Both the position numbers and the translations under genes were made by a program. Below the pieces are notes generated by a model that saw only the letters and a list, made by a program, of their open reading frames with translations, did not search any database and was not told the DNA's origin. This document shows positions 8,549 through 16,284 of a stretch of DNA of 64,000 nt, in pieces (position 1 is the stretch's first letter; each line of letters begins with the position of its first letter). The DNA lies in the NCBI RefSeq assembly GCF_009811755.1, contig NZ_BLIV01000006.1, positions 186,001 through 250,000 on the forward strand, written 5' to 3'. Origin of the DNA: Roseobacter cerasinus. Its GTDB lineage: Bacteria > Pseudomonadota > Alphaproteobacteria > Rhodobacterales > Rhodobacteraceae.

Positions 8549-9277
8549 TCAGTAGGTTTGCGCGTCTTCGCCGAACCATTTGATAAGAAGTTCGTTGATC
8601 GAACCGTCTTCTTTCATAGAGGTGATCGCCGCGTCGAATGTGGCTTTCAGTTCACCATCCGACTCCCGGACGCCCAAACCAACACCGCCCCCGAGAAGGA
8701 CGGGTTCGTCGACCCAGACAAGGTCGGGGTCTTCGGTCACGAGCGGCTCAAGGAAGGAGCCCTGGAAGAAGACCGCATCCGCTTCACCGTTTTTCACCGC
8801 GGCAACCAGCTCATCCGCTGTGGCGAACTCCAGCAAGGTGGCGTCGCTCTCGGCGATATAGCCCGCCTGGATTGTGTTTGTCTGCGTGGCGATCACGCCG
8901 TTGATATCGGCATCCTCAGACAGAGCCGCGTATCGCGATGCCTCTGGCGGAATGTAGTTTTGGGTAAAGTCGATGACCTCGTCACGTTCTGCTGTGATCG
9001 ACATGCCGGCGATGATGGTGTCGTAGTTGCCGGATACGAGGTTGGGAATGATGCTGTCCCATTCGTTGGTGACCCATTCACAGGTCAATTCAGCGCGCGC
9101 GCAGAGTGCGTCACCCAATTCGCGCTCAAAGCCGTCCACTTCGCCCGCGTCATTGATGAAGTTGTAGGGGGGGTAGGCGCCCTCTGTGCCCATGCGGATG
9201 GTCTTGCCGTGGCCGTCGGCCATGGCCATGCCAGCGCAGAGCGCGAGGCTTGCAGTTGTCAGGATGAGATTTTTCAT
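8549..9277 (-). CDS. Periplasmic binding protein of polar-amino-acid-type ABC transporter
   Basis: A 242-residue SBP family 3 protein. It has a Sec signal peptide (MKNLILTTASLALCAGMAMA, cleavage near residue 20), then the typical opening KTIRMGTEGAYPPYNFIN and DGFERELGDALCARA, and the ligand-site segment AGMSITAERDEVIDFT. The start is fixed by the signal peptide and by a GGGAG sequence in front of this ATG; a longer open frame upstream is not used. Two Cys pairs (about residues 58-65) may form a disulfide as in lysine/arginine/ornithine-binding relatives. The aromatic and acidic site residues fit a cationic amino acid or amine, which matches the downstream gamma-glutamylation genes. Confidence 0.9.
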   Translation of the reverse strand: MKNLILTTASLALCAGMAMADGHGKTIRMGTEGAYPPYNFINDAGEVDGFERELGDALCARAELTCEWVTNEWDSIIPNLVSGNYDTIIAGMSITAERDEVIDFTQNYIPPEASRYAALSEDADINGVIATQTNTIQAGYIAESDATLLEFATADELVAAVKNGEADAVFFQGSFLEPLVTEDPDLVWVDEPVLLGGGVGLGVRESDGELKATFDAAITSMKEDGSINELLIKWFGEDAQTY

Positions 9278-9305
9278 GATGGTTACTCCCTTGTTTTTAT
9301 TTAGG

Positions 9306-10082
9306 TTACGCCGCGTGAGTCGCCGATAGAAACCCACGCAATCGTTCGGATTTGGGCGCGCCGAACAGCGTCTCGGGCGGCCCCTGTTCTTCGATCAGCC
9401 CCTGATGCAGGAAGACCACGTGGTCCGACACATCATGGGCCAGTTTCATGTCATGGGTCACGATGATCATCGTGCGCCCTTCGGCCGCCAGATCCTTGAT
9501 GACCTTTACCACCTCCTGTTCCAGCTCGGGGTCAAGCGCGGAGGTCGGCTCGTCAAACAAAAGCGCTTCGGGCTCCATGCAGAGCCCCCGCGCGATGGCG
9601 GCGCGCTGTTGCTGTCCACCCGAGAGCTGTGCGGGGTAGACATCACATTTGTCGCCGATGCCCACCTTGTCGAGATAGGCGCGGGCGGCCTGTTCCACCT
9701 CGGCCCGGTCCCGTCGCAGAACCGTCAGCGGCGCTTCCATGACGTTTTGCAGGATCGTCATATGGGCCCACAGGTTGAACTGCTGGAACACCATGGACAG
9801 GTTGGTGCGGATGCGCAGCACCTGCGCAGGGTCCGCCGGGCGGCGGTTGTGGCCCTGGCCCTTCCACAGAACCGGCTCGCCCTTGAACCTGATGTCGCCC
9901 TGCTGGCTGTCTTCCAGTAGGTTGCAGCACCGCAGCAGTGTGGATTTGCCCGAGCCAGACGAGCCAATCAGCGAGATCACGTGACCTTTGGGGGCGGTGA
10001 TGCTGACACCCTTGAGCACCTCAAGCGCGCCATAGGCCTTGTGCAGATTGGCGATTTCGATAACCGGTGGCGCGGCAGTCAA
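9306..10082 (-). CDS. ABC transporter ATP-binding protein (HisP/GlnQ type)
   Basis: A 258-residue ATPase. Walker A is GSSGSGKST, the Q-loop is MVFQQFNLWAH, the signature is LSGGQQQRAAIARG, Walker B is ALLFDEPTSALD, and the switch His lies in IIVTHDM. The start is uncertain: the frame opens with TTG at 10097 and again with TTG at 10082. The second is preceded by GAGAGG at a suitable distance, so it is preferred. This is the first gene of the transporter plus gamma-glutamylation operon and powers the two permeases. Confidence 0.88.
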   Translation of the reverse strand: MTAAPPVIEIANLHKAYGALEVLKGVSITAPKGHVISLIGSSGSGKSTLLRCCNLLEDSQQGDIRFKGEPVLWKGQGHNRRPADPAQVLRIRTNLSMVFQQFNLWAHMTILQNVMEAPLTVLRRDRAEVEQAARAYLDKVGIGDKCDVYPAQLSGGQQQRAAIARGLCMEPEALLFDEPTSALDPELEQEVVKVIKDLAAEGRTMIIVTHDMKLAHDVSDHVVFLHQGLIEEQGPPETLFGAPKSERLRGFLSATHAA

Positions 10083-10173
10083 GACAAGGCCTCTCAATGA
10101 TTCAAGGCGGTATAAGGGGTCAAAATCGCGCCTTTTGCAATGTGCAAAGCGGCAAAGACCGGGTTTCGCCAGG

Positions 10174-10947
10174 TCAGGGTGTGCATTTTTTGGCGGTGCA
10201 CGGTGTTTCAGGCGGCGGCAGAGGCTCGTCCAGATAGGCGGCGGCGGGGATCTGCACGATGTCTTTCAGCAGAAGTGTGGCGCGATCAGCGGGCGCCAGC
10301 GCTGCAATTGCCGTCTTTATCGCTGTAAAGAGCGGTGTTGGGTCACGCCCAAGGGCGGTGATAAATGGCAAGCCCGGTGTGGGCCGCGTCGAGACCAGAA
10401 CGCGCAGGTCAAGTGCTGCGGCCTCATTGTGCTGGATCAACCGCCAGGTGACCGCATCAATCGCGGCCAGGTCCGCGGCCCCTTCGCTGACGGCACGTGC
10501 CGCGTTCAGATGGCTTCCGGTGTCGCGGGTCCGACCGGCAAAGCTGAAGCCAAAGCCGCCCTCGGCCAGATGCGCTTCGATCGCCGCCCAGCCGGATTGC
10601 GAGCGTCGATCGTTGCGGGCCAGCTGCGCCCCGTCGAATTCGGCGAGGCTTTGGCGCGGGTCGGTTGCGCGCACAACAATGTGAGATCTGTAGTAGCCCG
10701 GCGGGCAGCCTTCGACGCCATAGTCCGGCGTCCCCACCAGGTGGACGCGACTGTGCAGGCCCGTACGAAAGGGCAACCCGCAGGTTTGCGACAGCACCAA
10801 CCCAGGGTCCTCCCAGGTGACATGCGGGTCACTGTGCCGGTCCAGTGCCTCCGGCCCGGCACCATATCCGTTTCTGATCAATTGCCAAAGCCGATCATTG
10901 GCGGCACCTGTGCGCGCCGTGTCATACATCGGCAGGCTGGCCGTCAC
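10174..10947 (-). CDS. PhnD-like phosphate/phosphonate-type binding protein without signal peptide
   Basis: A 257-residue type II periplasmic-binding-protein fold of the PhnD/phosphonate group: ASLPMYDTARTGAANDRLW near the start, HVTWEDPGLVLSQTCGLPF, YYRSHIVVRATDP, a GSHLNAARAV phosphate-type loop and DLAAIDAVTWRLI. The N-terminus is not a signal peptide, and no permease or ATPase of the phosphonate type is adjacent. The GTG start overlaps the stop of the upstream TerB gene as GTGA, so it is translated with it. It may be a cytoplasmic ligand sensor rather than a transporter subunit. Function unknown. Confidence 0.75.
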   Translation of the reverse strand: MTASLPMYDTARTGAANDRLWQLIRNGYGAGPEALDRHSDPHVTWEDPGLVLSQTCGLPFRTGLHSRVHLVGTPDYGVEGCPPGYYRSHIVVRATDPRQSLAEFDGAQLARNDRRSQSGWAAIEAHLAEGGFGFSFAGRTRDTGSHLNAARAVSEGAADLAAIDAVTWRLIQHNEAAALDLRVLVSTRPTPGLPFITALGRDPTPLFTAIKTAIAALAPADRATLLLKDIVQIPAAAYLDEPLPPPETPCTAKKCTP

Positions 10948-11384
10948 GCGCGCCCGTCAACCGCCTGTCGGGCCAGCGCGGAATCCCGGTCGCTGATGCC
11001 CAGGAAGTTCGCCGCCATGCGCACCAGGGCATCTTCCTCCTGCGCGCGGGCGCCATCGGCCAGCACCACCTGCCACAGCGCCTGAACCACACCGCAGCGC
11101 GCCTCGTAAGGAACGGCATCCTTGATCGCGCGGGTAAAGCGCACCGTATCCGGGGCTTCGGCCTCCAGCGCTTCGGCTTCTGTGCGCAGCGCCGAGGTGG
11201 CGCCTGGCCCAAGCTCATATCGCTGCGCAATGATCTGATCGATCCGAGCCTTTTCGCGCTCACTATAGTCGTTGTCGGATCGGGCGATGCGGACCAGCAA
11301 TGCCGTCAGAGCCAGCCGCGCATCTTCGTCGGGCAAAGGCTCTGTGTCGGGTTGGGTCAACCGTTTTATGAAATCAGCAAACAT
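10944..11384 (-). CDS. TerB-family protein (second of a tandem pair)
   Basis: A 146-residue alpha-helical TerB-domain protein. The domain shows acidic repeats typical of the family (ALLVRIARSDNDYSEREKARIDQII and VLADGARAQEEDALVRMAANFLG). The frame is open to 11468, but alignment with its upstream paralogue, which begins MFERLFPRRK, places the start at MFADFIKRLTQ, at 11384. TerB proteins are named after tellurite resistance but most function in stress responses of unknown mechanism. The gene ends in a GTGA overlap with the PhnD-like gene. Confidence 0.75.
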   Translation of the reverse strand: MFADFIKRLTQPDTEPLPDEDARLALTALLVRIARSDNDYSEREKARIDQIIAQRYELGPGATSALRTEAEALEAEAPDTVRFTRAIKDAVPYEARCGVVQALWQVVLADGARAQEEDALVRMAANFLGISDRDSALARQAVDGRA

Positions 11385-11421
11385 CCGCGTCATATAGTCG
11401 GGAAGCTGCGCCGTGCCAATG

Positions 11422-11859
11422 TTAATGGCCCGCAAGCGCCTTTTGACGTGCGGCGGCAATGTCGGCATCTGTCAACCCAAGCGCGGTTTCGATGGCCAGC
11501 AGCTGAATCTCTTCGCCCGGGTCACGGTCACCATCCGCAAGGGCGACTGACCACATGGCATCCGCCAGGGCACGCCGCTGTGCGTAGTCAACCTCTTCGC
11601 GCAGGATATCCGCAAACTCCGGTGTACCCGGAGCATGCCGTTCCAGCGCCTCGCAGGTGGCGCGCAGCTTGGCCGCCTCCAGCGGTTTGAGGTCGAAGGT
11701 ATCTGCCAGAATCCGGTCGATCTGGCCAACCTCTGCGGCTTGGTAGTTGCGATCGGCAAGCGCCACGCGCACCAGCAGAGCGCCGAGCGCCAGCTGCGGG
11801 TTGGGCTGAGGCGGCTGGTCTGGGCGGGCCTTGCGGCGGGGAAAGAGGCGTTCGAACAT
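11422..11859 (-). CDS. TerB-family protein (first of a tandem pair)
   Basis: A 145-residue TerB-domain protein, paralogous to the next gene (shared ALLVRVALADRNY / ALLVRIARSDNDY and ALADGDRDPGEE / VLADGARAQEE). The start is MFERLFPRRKARPDQ; a longer open frame upstream has no family resemblance. It is separated by 37 bases from its paralogue and by about 100 bases from rlmJ. The basic, proline-rich first 20 residues and helical body suggest a soluble cytoplasmic protein. No other ter genes (terC, terD, terZ) are nearby. Confidence 0.8.
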   Translation of the reverse strand: MFERLFPRRKARPDQPPQPNPQLALGALLVRVALADRNYQAAEVGQIDRILADTFDLKPLEAAKLRATCEALERHAPGTPEFADILREEVDYAQRRALADAMWSVALADGDRDPGEEIQLLAIETALGLTDADIAAARQKALAGH

Positions 11860-11958
11860 GTCTTGCTTTTGTGTCGTGGGCGGTCTGGTTCGCTGCGTCC
11901 TGCACAGCGATGTGCGGCAGTGTGGCACGCAAAACAGCCAATGCCCAGAGGGCACAGA

Positions 11959-12744
11959 TCAGGGGTGTGCAAGCTGCTCGAACTGCTTGGCCAGTTGTGC
12001 TGCCGCTTCCTCAAGACCAAACGGAGGCCGGATCACGAATAGCCCTGAGCCGACCATGCCATGCCCCGGGCGGGTCGGCGGGAAGTGGACTTCGTGCCGG
12101 AACGCGCCCTCATGCGCGCTTTGCAATTGCTCCAGCATGGCCTGATGACTGCGGGAGGTCAGGATCGGATACCAAAGGCAGATGATACCAACGTTCCAAG
12201 CGCGGGTGATGCAGCGCATATGTCCGGGAATGTCCGCGTAGTCCGATTTCACCTCGTAGCTTGGATCAATCAGCATGAGGCCACGCCGCGGGGAGGGTGG
12301 CGTCAGCGCATGGGCCAGCGCAAAGCCGTCCTGGTGGTGGCAACGCGCGCCCGTCCCGACCATGGCTGCTTGCAGGGCGGCATGTTCCTGCGGGTGCATC
12401 TCAGCCAGATGCAGCGTGTCGGTTGCCCTCAACAGGGTGGCGGCAATCAGGGGGGAGCCGGGATAAGCCTGCGGCCCGTGACTGTGACGGATCTTGTCAA
12501 TGGCGCGGGCCAGAGGATGTGTGGCGTCAAACCAAGGCTGCACACGTGTGATCCCTGACGCGGCCTCACCGGTCTTGAGCGCCGCCGGATCAGACAGGTC
12601 GTAAAGCCCACGACCCGCGTGGGTTTCGATGTAGCTGAGCGGTTTGTCTTTGCGCGTCAGATACGCCAGCATCCACGCCAGCAGCGCGTGTTTGTGGACG
12701 TCGGCAAGGTTTCCGGCGTGATAGCTATGCTGGTAGCTGAGCAT
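11959..12744 (-). CDS. rlmJ: 23S rRNA (adenine(2030)-N6)-methyltransferase RlmJ
   Basis: A 261-residue methyltransferase. It starts MLSYQHSYHAGNLADVHKHA, the RlmJ family opening, and has THAGRGLYDL for SAM binding and the catalytic DPSYE (DPPY type) in GLMLIDPSYEVKSDY. RlmJ methylates A2030 of naked 23S rRNA. An open frame continues 50 codons upstream but the extension is without family match, so the start at 12744 is chosen. The 3' end FVIRPPFGLEE is normal, so the gene appears intact. Confidence 0.9.
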   Translation of the reverse strand: MLSYQHSYHAGNLADVHKHALLAWMLAYLTRKDKPLSYIETHAGRGLYDLSDPAALKTGEAASGITRVQPWFDATHPLARAIDKIRHSHGPQAYPGSPLIAATLLRATDTLHLAEMHPQEHAALQAAMVGTGARCHHQDGFALAHALTPPSPRRGLMLIDPSYEVKSDYADIPGHMRCITRAWNVGIICLWYPILTSRSHQAMLEQLQSAHEGAFRHEVHFPPTRPGHGMVGSGLFVIRPPFGLEEAAAQLAKQFEQLAHP

Positions 12745-13036
12745 GGGGTGAGGTGTACCTGAACTGAGACGCTGCGCAACACACGGGCGCCGATTGTTGG
12801 CATTTTGACCGGACGATGGGCCAATGCTTTTGGTCTGGGAGACGTGCAGATCTGTGGTCATGTTGATGCATGGAGAGGGAAAGATGAAAAGCACACCGTT
12901 TGGGGCAAGCTTGGCTGAGACGCCGCTGCCTCCAGTTTGTGGAGATAGTGTTGAAGACCTGGGCCTTTGAGGCTGGCCGGCCCTTTTTCCCCAAATCGTC
13001 TGACGGTTGGGCCTCCCCTTTCCGCGGCCGGACTTG

Positions 13037-13600
13037 TCCTGCGGGCTCTGTGACAGGTTTGCCAGGCGCGGCGTCGCGGTTCAGGACCTGCCGTTTGGCG
13101 ACCTGGCGATTGACGTCGCGAACCATGAGGGATTGGCCGAGCCGCTTGAGACAGTTCATCTGGCTCTCGACACGGCTGCGGCAGTGGCAGTGGTATCCGC
13201 TCCATCGCTGCCAGATGGCACGCCGCAAATACTTCGAGGTGCGCAGTGTCGCGTCACGCACGAGGGCGTCTGGGGCTCGTCGGCGTCCGGGGCTTGGCGT
13301 TCTTCCATGGCGGGATGACAGCGTCAGCATTTTTGTGCAGCAATGGCCGCGTGGCACGTCCGGATGTCGTAAGCCCCGGCCGCGGTGACCGATGCGATGT
13401 CCTGATCCGTTCCGATGTGATCCAGCCGCTCCGGCGTCTGGGCGCGTCATCGATATTGCTGCCGGTGATCTCGACGGCTCTGACCTTCAGCGTTTTCTCG
13501 TCAACTCCGATGTGTCTCTTGCGCCAGACGCGCCGCTTGGAGATCGTGGGAATGACGCCGAATGGTTCCGAGACGCGTTGAAAGACAAAAGGGGTACGCG
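13037..13600 (-). pseudogene. IS5-family transposase remnant A (minus strand, frameshifted)
   Basis: Minus-strand translation in shifting frames gives an ordered set of IS5-family DDE transposase pieces: KRRVWRKRHIGVDEKTLKV and AVEITGSNIDDAP (about 13546-13440), DIASVTAAGAYDIRTCHAAI (about 13400-13340), NADAVIPPWKNAKP (about 13330-13285), then LRTSKYLRRAIWQRWSGY and RSRVESQMNCLKRLGQSLM (about 13250-13110). At least two frameshifts and an in-frame stop break it. The N-terminal part and the inverted repeats were not found. It is a dead element, not a gene. Confidence 0.8.
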
Positions 13601-13644
13601 CCGTTCAGGGCTAATTTGATCCACTGGATCAAATCTGATCGCCC

Positions 13645-13877
13645 CTCACCCCCGGCCGGAAACAGCGCAAGAAACCTGTGAAGCCCGCCTCTTGTGACAT
13701 TGCTGCGCAATGCACTGCCGGGCAATGGACAAGCGCCGGTACAAACGCCGCAACCGCATCGAGAGCATGTGCGGCAGGTTGAAGGACTGGCGGTGTGTGG
13801 CAATCCGATACGACAGATGTCCAAAGGTCTTCCTTTCAGCCATCGTCCTCGCGGCAGCCGCCATCTCTGGGCTATGA
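13645..13877 (+). pseudogene. IS5-family transposase remnant B (plus strand, C-terminal fragment)
   Basis: The plus strand encodes LTPGRKQRKKPVK (from 13645), then after a frame change a 55-codon open stretch at 13710-13877 containing MDKRRYKRRNRIESMCGRLK, DWRCVAIRYDRCPKVF and LSAIVLAAAAISGL, ending in TGA. This is the C-terminus of the IS427/IS5-group transposase (YKRRNRIE plus GRLKDWR). It is a different transposase subgroup from remnant A and runs towards it in the opposite sense. The stretch 12745-13036 between rlmJ and remnant A holds nothing else that I recognise. Confidence 0.8.
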
Positions 13878-13913
13878 GGCCTGAGCCCAGGATCGCCGGG
13901 GGCATTGTTCGAT

Positions 13914-14996
13914 TTATAGGCACTCCGCCAGCGTTTGGGCCATATTGCGAATGAGCTTCGGATAGAGCGGGGCACCGGGGTCGAGTGACGCCCCAAGCGG
14001 GTCTATGACCCCTGTTTTGGCTTCTGTCCCATCCAGGATCGCGGTGACAATGCCCAGGTTGAACTGCGGTTCTGCCAGAACGCAATCGATGCCTTCAGCA
14101 CGGATAAGCCCTTGTATTTCCGCGATCCGCGCCGGGCTTGGGTCGGATGCATCGCCAAGCGAAATCGCTCCCGCAGCGGGGAAGTCGAAATCCTTTTCAA
14201 AATATTGATACGCGTCATGGAATACGATGAAACTGCCACCGCGCACAGGGTCCAGCATCGCGCCGACGTCGGCGGCAAGGGCTTCGATATCTGCGCGCGC
14301 GGCGGAAGCGTTGGCGAAATAGGTGCCCGCGTTGTCCGGATCCGCTGCCGACAGCTGTGCTGCGATCACATTCAACCAGGCGCTGGCGTTTCGTGGCGAC
14401 AACCAGGCGTGGGGGTCATGCGCGCCATGGGCATGCCCATCATGGTTGTCGTGGTCCGCGTGGTCGTCGTGCTCATGCTCCTCGTGATCGGAGTGTTTGT
14501 CCTCATCGTGATCCTCATGCGCATGCGCGTCATGGCCATGGTCTTTGTCGTCCGTATGCTCTGCGCCGTGGTGATCGTCATGGTCATCATGATCGTCATG
14601 CGCCGCGCCGTGATCATGCGCTTCGAACAAGGCACCTTCTCGGACGTCGAGCAGAAGGGTGTCGTCTGTCTCCAGCAATGTGGTCACGGTCGCATCCGTT
14701 GCCAGCGTCTCCACCGCGTCTTCCATCCAGGGGGCCAGATCCTCGCCAATCCAGAAGACCAGATCGGCCTCTTGCAGGGCAGAGGCCTCCGAGGGCCGCA
14801 GGCTGTATTCATGCGGCGATGCCCCCGGCTGGACAATAAGCTTGGGTACACCAATCCCTTGCATGACCTGTGCGACAAGAGAATGCACCGGCGCAATATC
14901 GACGGCGACTTTGGGCGCATCGGCCAGCGCGGTGCCGCCCATGAGAAGAGTTGAAATGGAGAGAGAAAGAAGCGTTCTGGACATAGGATCGTTCAT
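13914..14996 (-). CDS. znuA: High-affinity zinc ABC transporter, periplasmic binding protein ZnuA
   Basis: A 360-residue cluster A-I (metal) binding protein. Signal peptide about residues 5-25 (SRTLLSLSISTLLMGGTALA), first His ligand in VDIAPVHSLVAQVM, second in HAWLSPRNASAW, later FHDAYQYFEKDF with a His, and the C-terminal GVIDPLGASL with the Asp. Between residues about 120 and 195 lies a long His/Asp-rich loop that collects zinc. Two ATG codons 4 residues apart are possible starts; the first lies only 2 bases from the presumed Zur site, so the second (14984) is equally likely. Divergent from zur-znuCB. Confidence 0.93.
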   Translation of the reverse strand: MNDPMSRTLLSLSISTLLMGGTALADAPKVAVDIAPVHSLVAQVMQGIGVPKLIVQPGASPHEYSLRPSEASALQEADLVFWIGEDLAPWMEDAVETLATDATVTTLLETDDTLLLDVREGALFEAHDHGAAHDDHDDHDDHHGAEHTDDKDHGHDAHAHEDHDEDKHSDHEEHEHDDHADHDNHDGHAHGAHDPHAWLSPRNASAWLNVIAAQLSAADPDNAGTYFANASAARADIEALAADVGAMLDPVRGGSFIVFHDAYQYFEKDFDFPAAGAISLGDASDPSPARIAEIQGLIRAEGIDCVLAEPQFNLGIVTAILDGTEAKTGVIDPLGASLDPGAPLYPKLIRNMAQTLAECL

Positions 14997-14998
14997 GT

Positions 14999-15018
14999 GA
15001 TTTTATAACGTTACTTTC
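14999..15018. promoter_or_regulatory. Probable Zur operator between znuA and zur
   Basis: GATTTTATAACGTTACTTTC is an AT-rich imperfect palindrome around TAACGTTA in the short divergent spacer. Alphaproteobacterial Zur sites have a related pattern of AT-rich half sites around a TTATAA-like core. It lies just in front of znuA and 22 bases from zur, so one site could repress both directions when zinc is sufficient. The call is based on position and rough resemblance only. Confidence 0.5.
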
Positions 15019-15040
15019 GCCATAGCCGATACGGACCCCT

Positions 15041-15556
15041 ATGACAAGCGATCTCAAAGTCGAGCCTGCTCAGAGCCAAACGCTTGGTTTCCAAAAGCAT
15101 GACCATCACCTCTGCGTGGGTCAGGCGCTTGAGGCGGCGGAAGCAAAATGTGCACAGAACGGCCTGCGTTTGACCCCGGTGCGGCGCAAAGTGCTGGAAT
15201 TGCTGTTGCAGGAGCACCGGGCGCTTGGGGCTTATGCCATTCTGGACATGCTGCGCGAGGCGGGGTTTGGATCGCAACCGCCCGTCGCCTATCGCGCTCT
15301 CGATTTTTTGTCGGAGCACGGGTTTGTTCACAAGATCGAGCGCTTGAACGCCTTTGTCGCCTGCGCGCATCCCGGTGAAAACCATTCACCAGCCTTCATG
15401 ATCTGCCGCTTGTGCGATGCCGTGGCCGAGGCGGACGCAGCAGCTTCTGGCGGCGCTTTGGGGCAGGCAGCGCGCTCTGCGGGGTTTCAAATAGAGAAGA
15501 CCGTCGTGGAAGCTGAAGGCGTCTGCCCCGACTGTCTGGACAACGCTGACATATGA
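15041..15556 (+). CDS. zur: Fur-family zinc uptake repressor Zur
   Basis: A 171-residue Fur-family regulator. The winged helix spans residues about 25-95 (NGLRLTPVRRKVLELLLQEH, then YRALDFLSEHGFVHKIERLN). The structural zinc site is formed by two CxxC pairs, MICRLCDAV and VCPDCLDN. The N-terminus has an extra His-rich stretch KHDHHLC. The gene is first in a zur-znuC-znuB operon; its TGA overlaps the znuC ATG (ATGA). Zinc-specific identity follows from the ZnuABC context as well as the sequence. Confidence 0.92.
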   Translation: MTSDLKVEPAQSQTLGFQKHDHHLCVGQALEAAEAKCAQNGLRLTPVRRKVLELLLQEHRALGAYAILDMLREAGFGSQPPVAYRALDFLSEHGFVHKIERLNAFVACAHPGENHSPAFMICRLCDAVAEADAAASGGALGQAARSAGFQIEKTVVEAEGVCPDCLDNADI

Positions 15557-16284
15557 GCCTGATTACAGTGAAGAACCTCGCCGTGACCTACGGCGCCAAC
15601 ACCGTTCTCAGCAATGTGTCATTGACGCTGAACCCGGGCGAGATCGTGACCATTGTGGGCCCAAACGGGTCGGGCAAGACCAGCCTGTTTCGCGCGATCA
15701 TCGGGGCCACAGATATCACCAAGGGTGAGATTTCACTAAAGCCGGGCTTGAAGATCGGCTATGTCCCGCAACGGCTGCATATTGACCAGACTTTGCCGAT
15801 CACGGTCGCGCGCTTCATGCGGTTGACCAACCGGGTGCCACTGGCGCGGTGCAAGACCGCGCTGGAGGCGGCGGGCGTGCCTGACCTTCTCAAACGGCAG
15901 ATGACTCAGCTTTCCGGCGGGCAGTTTCAACGCGTGTTGTTGGCGCGGGCGCTGATCAACCAGCCGGACGTCTTGCTGCTGGATGAGGCGACGCAGGGGC
16001 TGGACCAGCCCGGCTCTGCCGCGTTTTATCAGGAGATCGAGACCGTGTGCCGCAAAACCGGTTGCGCCGTTCTGATGATCAGCCACGAGTTGCATGTGGT
16101 GATGAGCGCGTCGGATCGGGTGATCTGCCTCAATGGGCATGTGTGTTGCGAGGGAACGCCTGCCGTCGTGGCCTCAGCGCCGGAGTACCGTGCGCTCTTT
16201 GGGTCGGGCACCGGCGGTGCGCTGGCGCTTTACCGTCATGACCACGATCATGATCACGACCATTGCCACGAGGCGGCTGAATAA
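15553..16284 (+). CDS. znuC: Zinc ABC transporter ATP-binding protein ZnuC
   Basis: A 243-residue ATPase: Walker A GPNGSGKTS, signature LSGGQFQRVLLARAL, Walker B LLLDEATQGLD and switch His in MISHELH. The C-terminus ends in a run of alternating His and Asp (DHDHDHDHCHEAAE), a zinc-chelating tail that could store or sense zinc on the cytoplasmic side. Overlaps zur by 4 bases and znuB by 1 base (TAATG). Confidence 0.93.
   Translation: MSLITVKNLAVTYGANTVLSNVSLTLNPGEIVTIVGPNGSGKTSLFRAIIGATDITKGEISLKPGLKIGYVPQRLHIDQTLPITVARFMRLTNRVPLARCKTALEAAGVPDLLKRQMTQLSGGQFQRVLLARALINQPDVLLLDEATQGLDQPGSAAFYQEIETVCRKTGCAVLMISHELHVVMSASDRVICLNGHVCCEGTPAVVASAPEYRALFGSGTGGALALYRHDHDHDHDHCHEAAE

Noticed and set aside
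10082-10173. Possible promoter or riboswitch in front of the ABC ATPase gene
   Set aside because: Only about 90 bases with no structured motif I recognise; kept as ordinary spacer.
12725-13450. A 241-codon minus-strand open frame as a possible intact transposase or gene
   Set aside because: Only its middle part matches a transposase; the beginning and end are other frames and the rlmJ upstream region. It is a degraded remnant.
14400-14640. Repetitive-looking GAT/CAT-rich DNA, possible tandem repeat or CRISPR
   Set aside because: It is the codon pattern of the His/Asp-rich loop of ZnuA; no regular unit or spacer structure.
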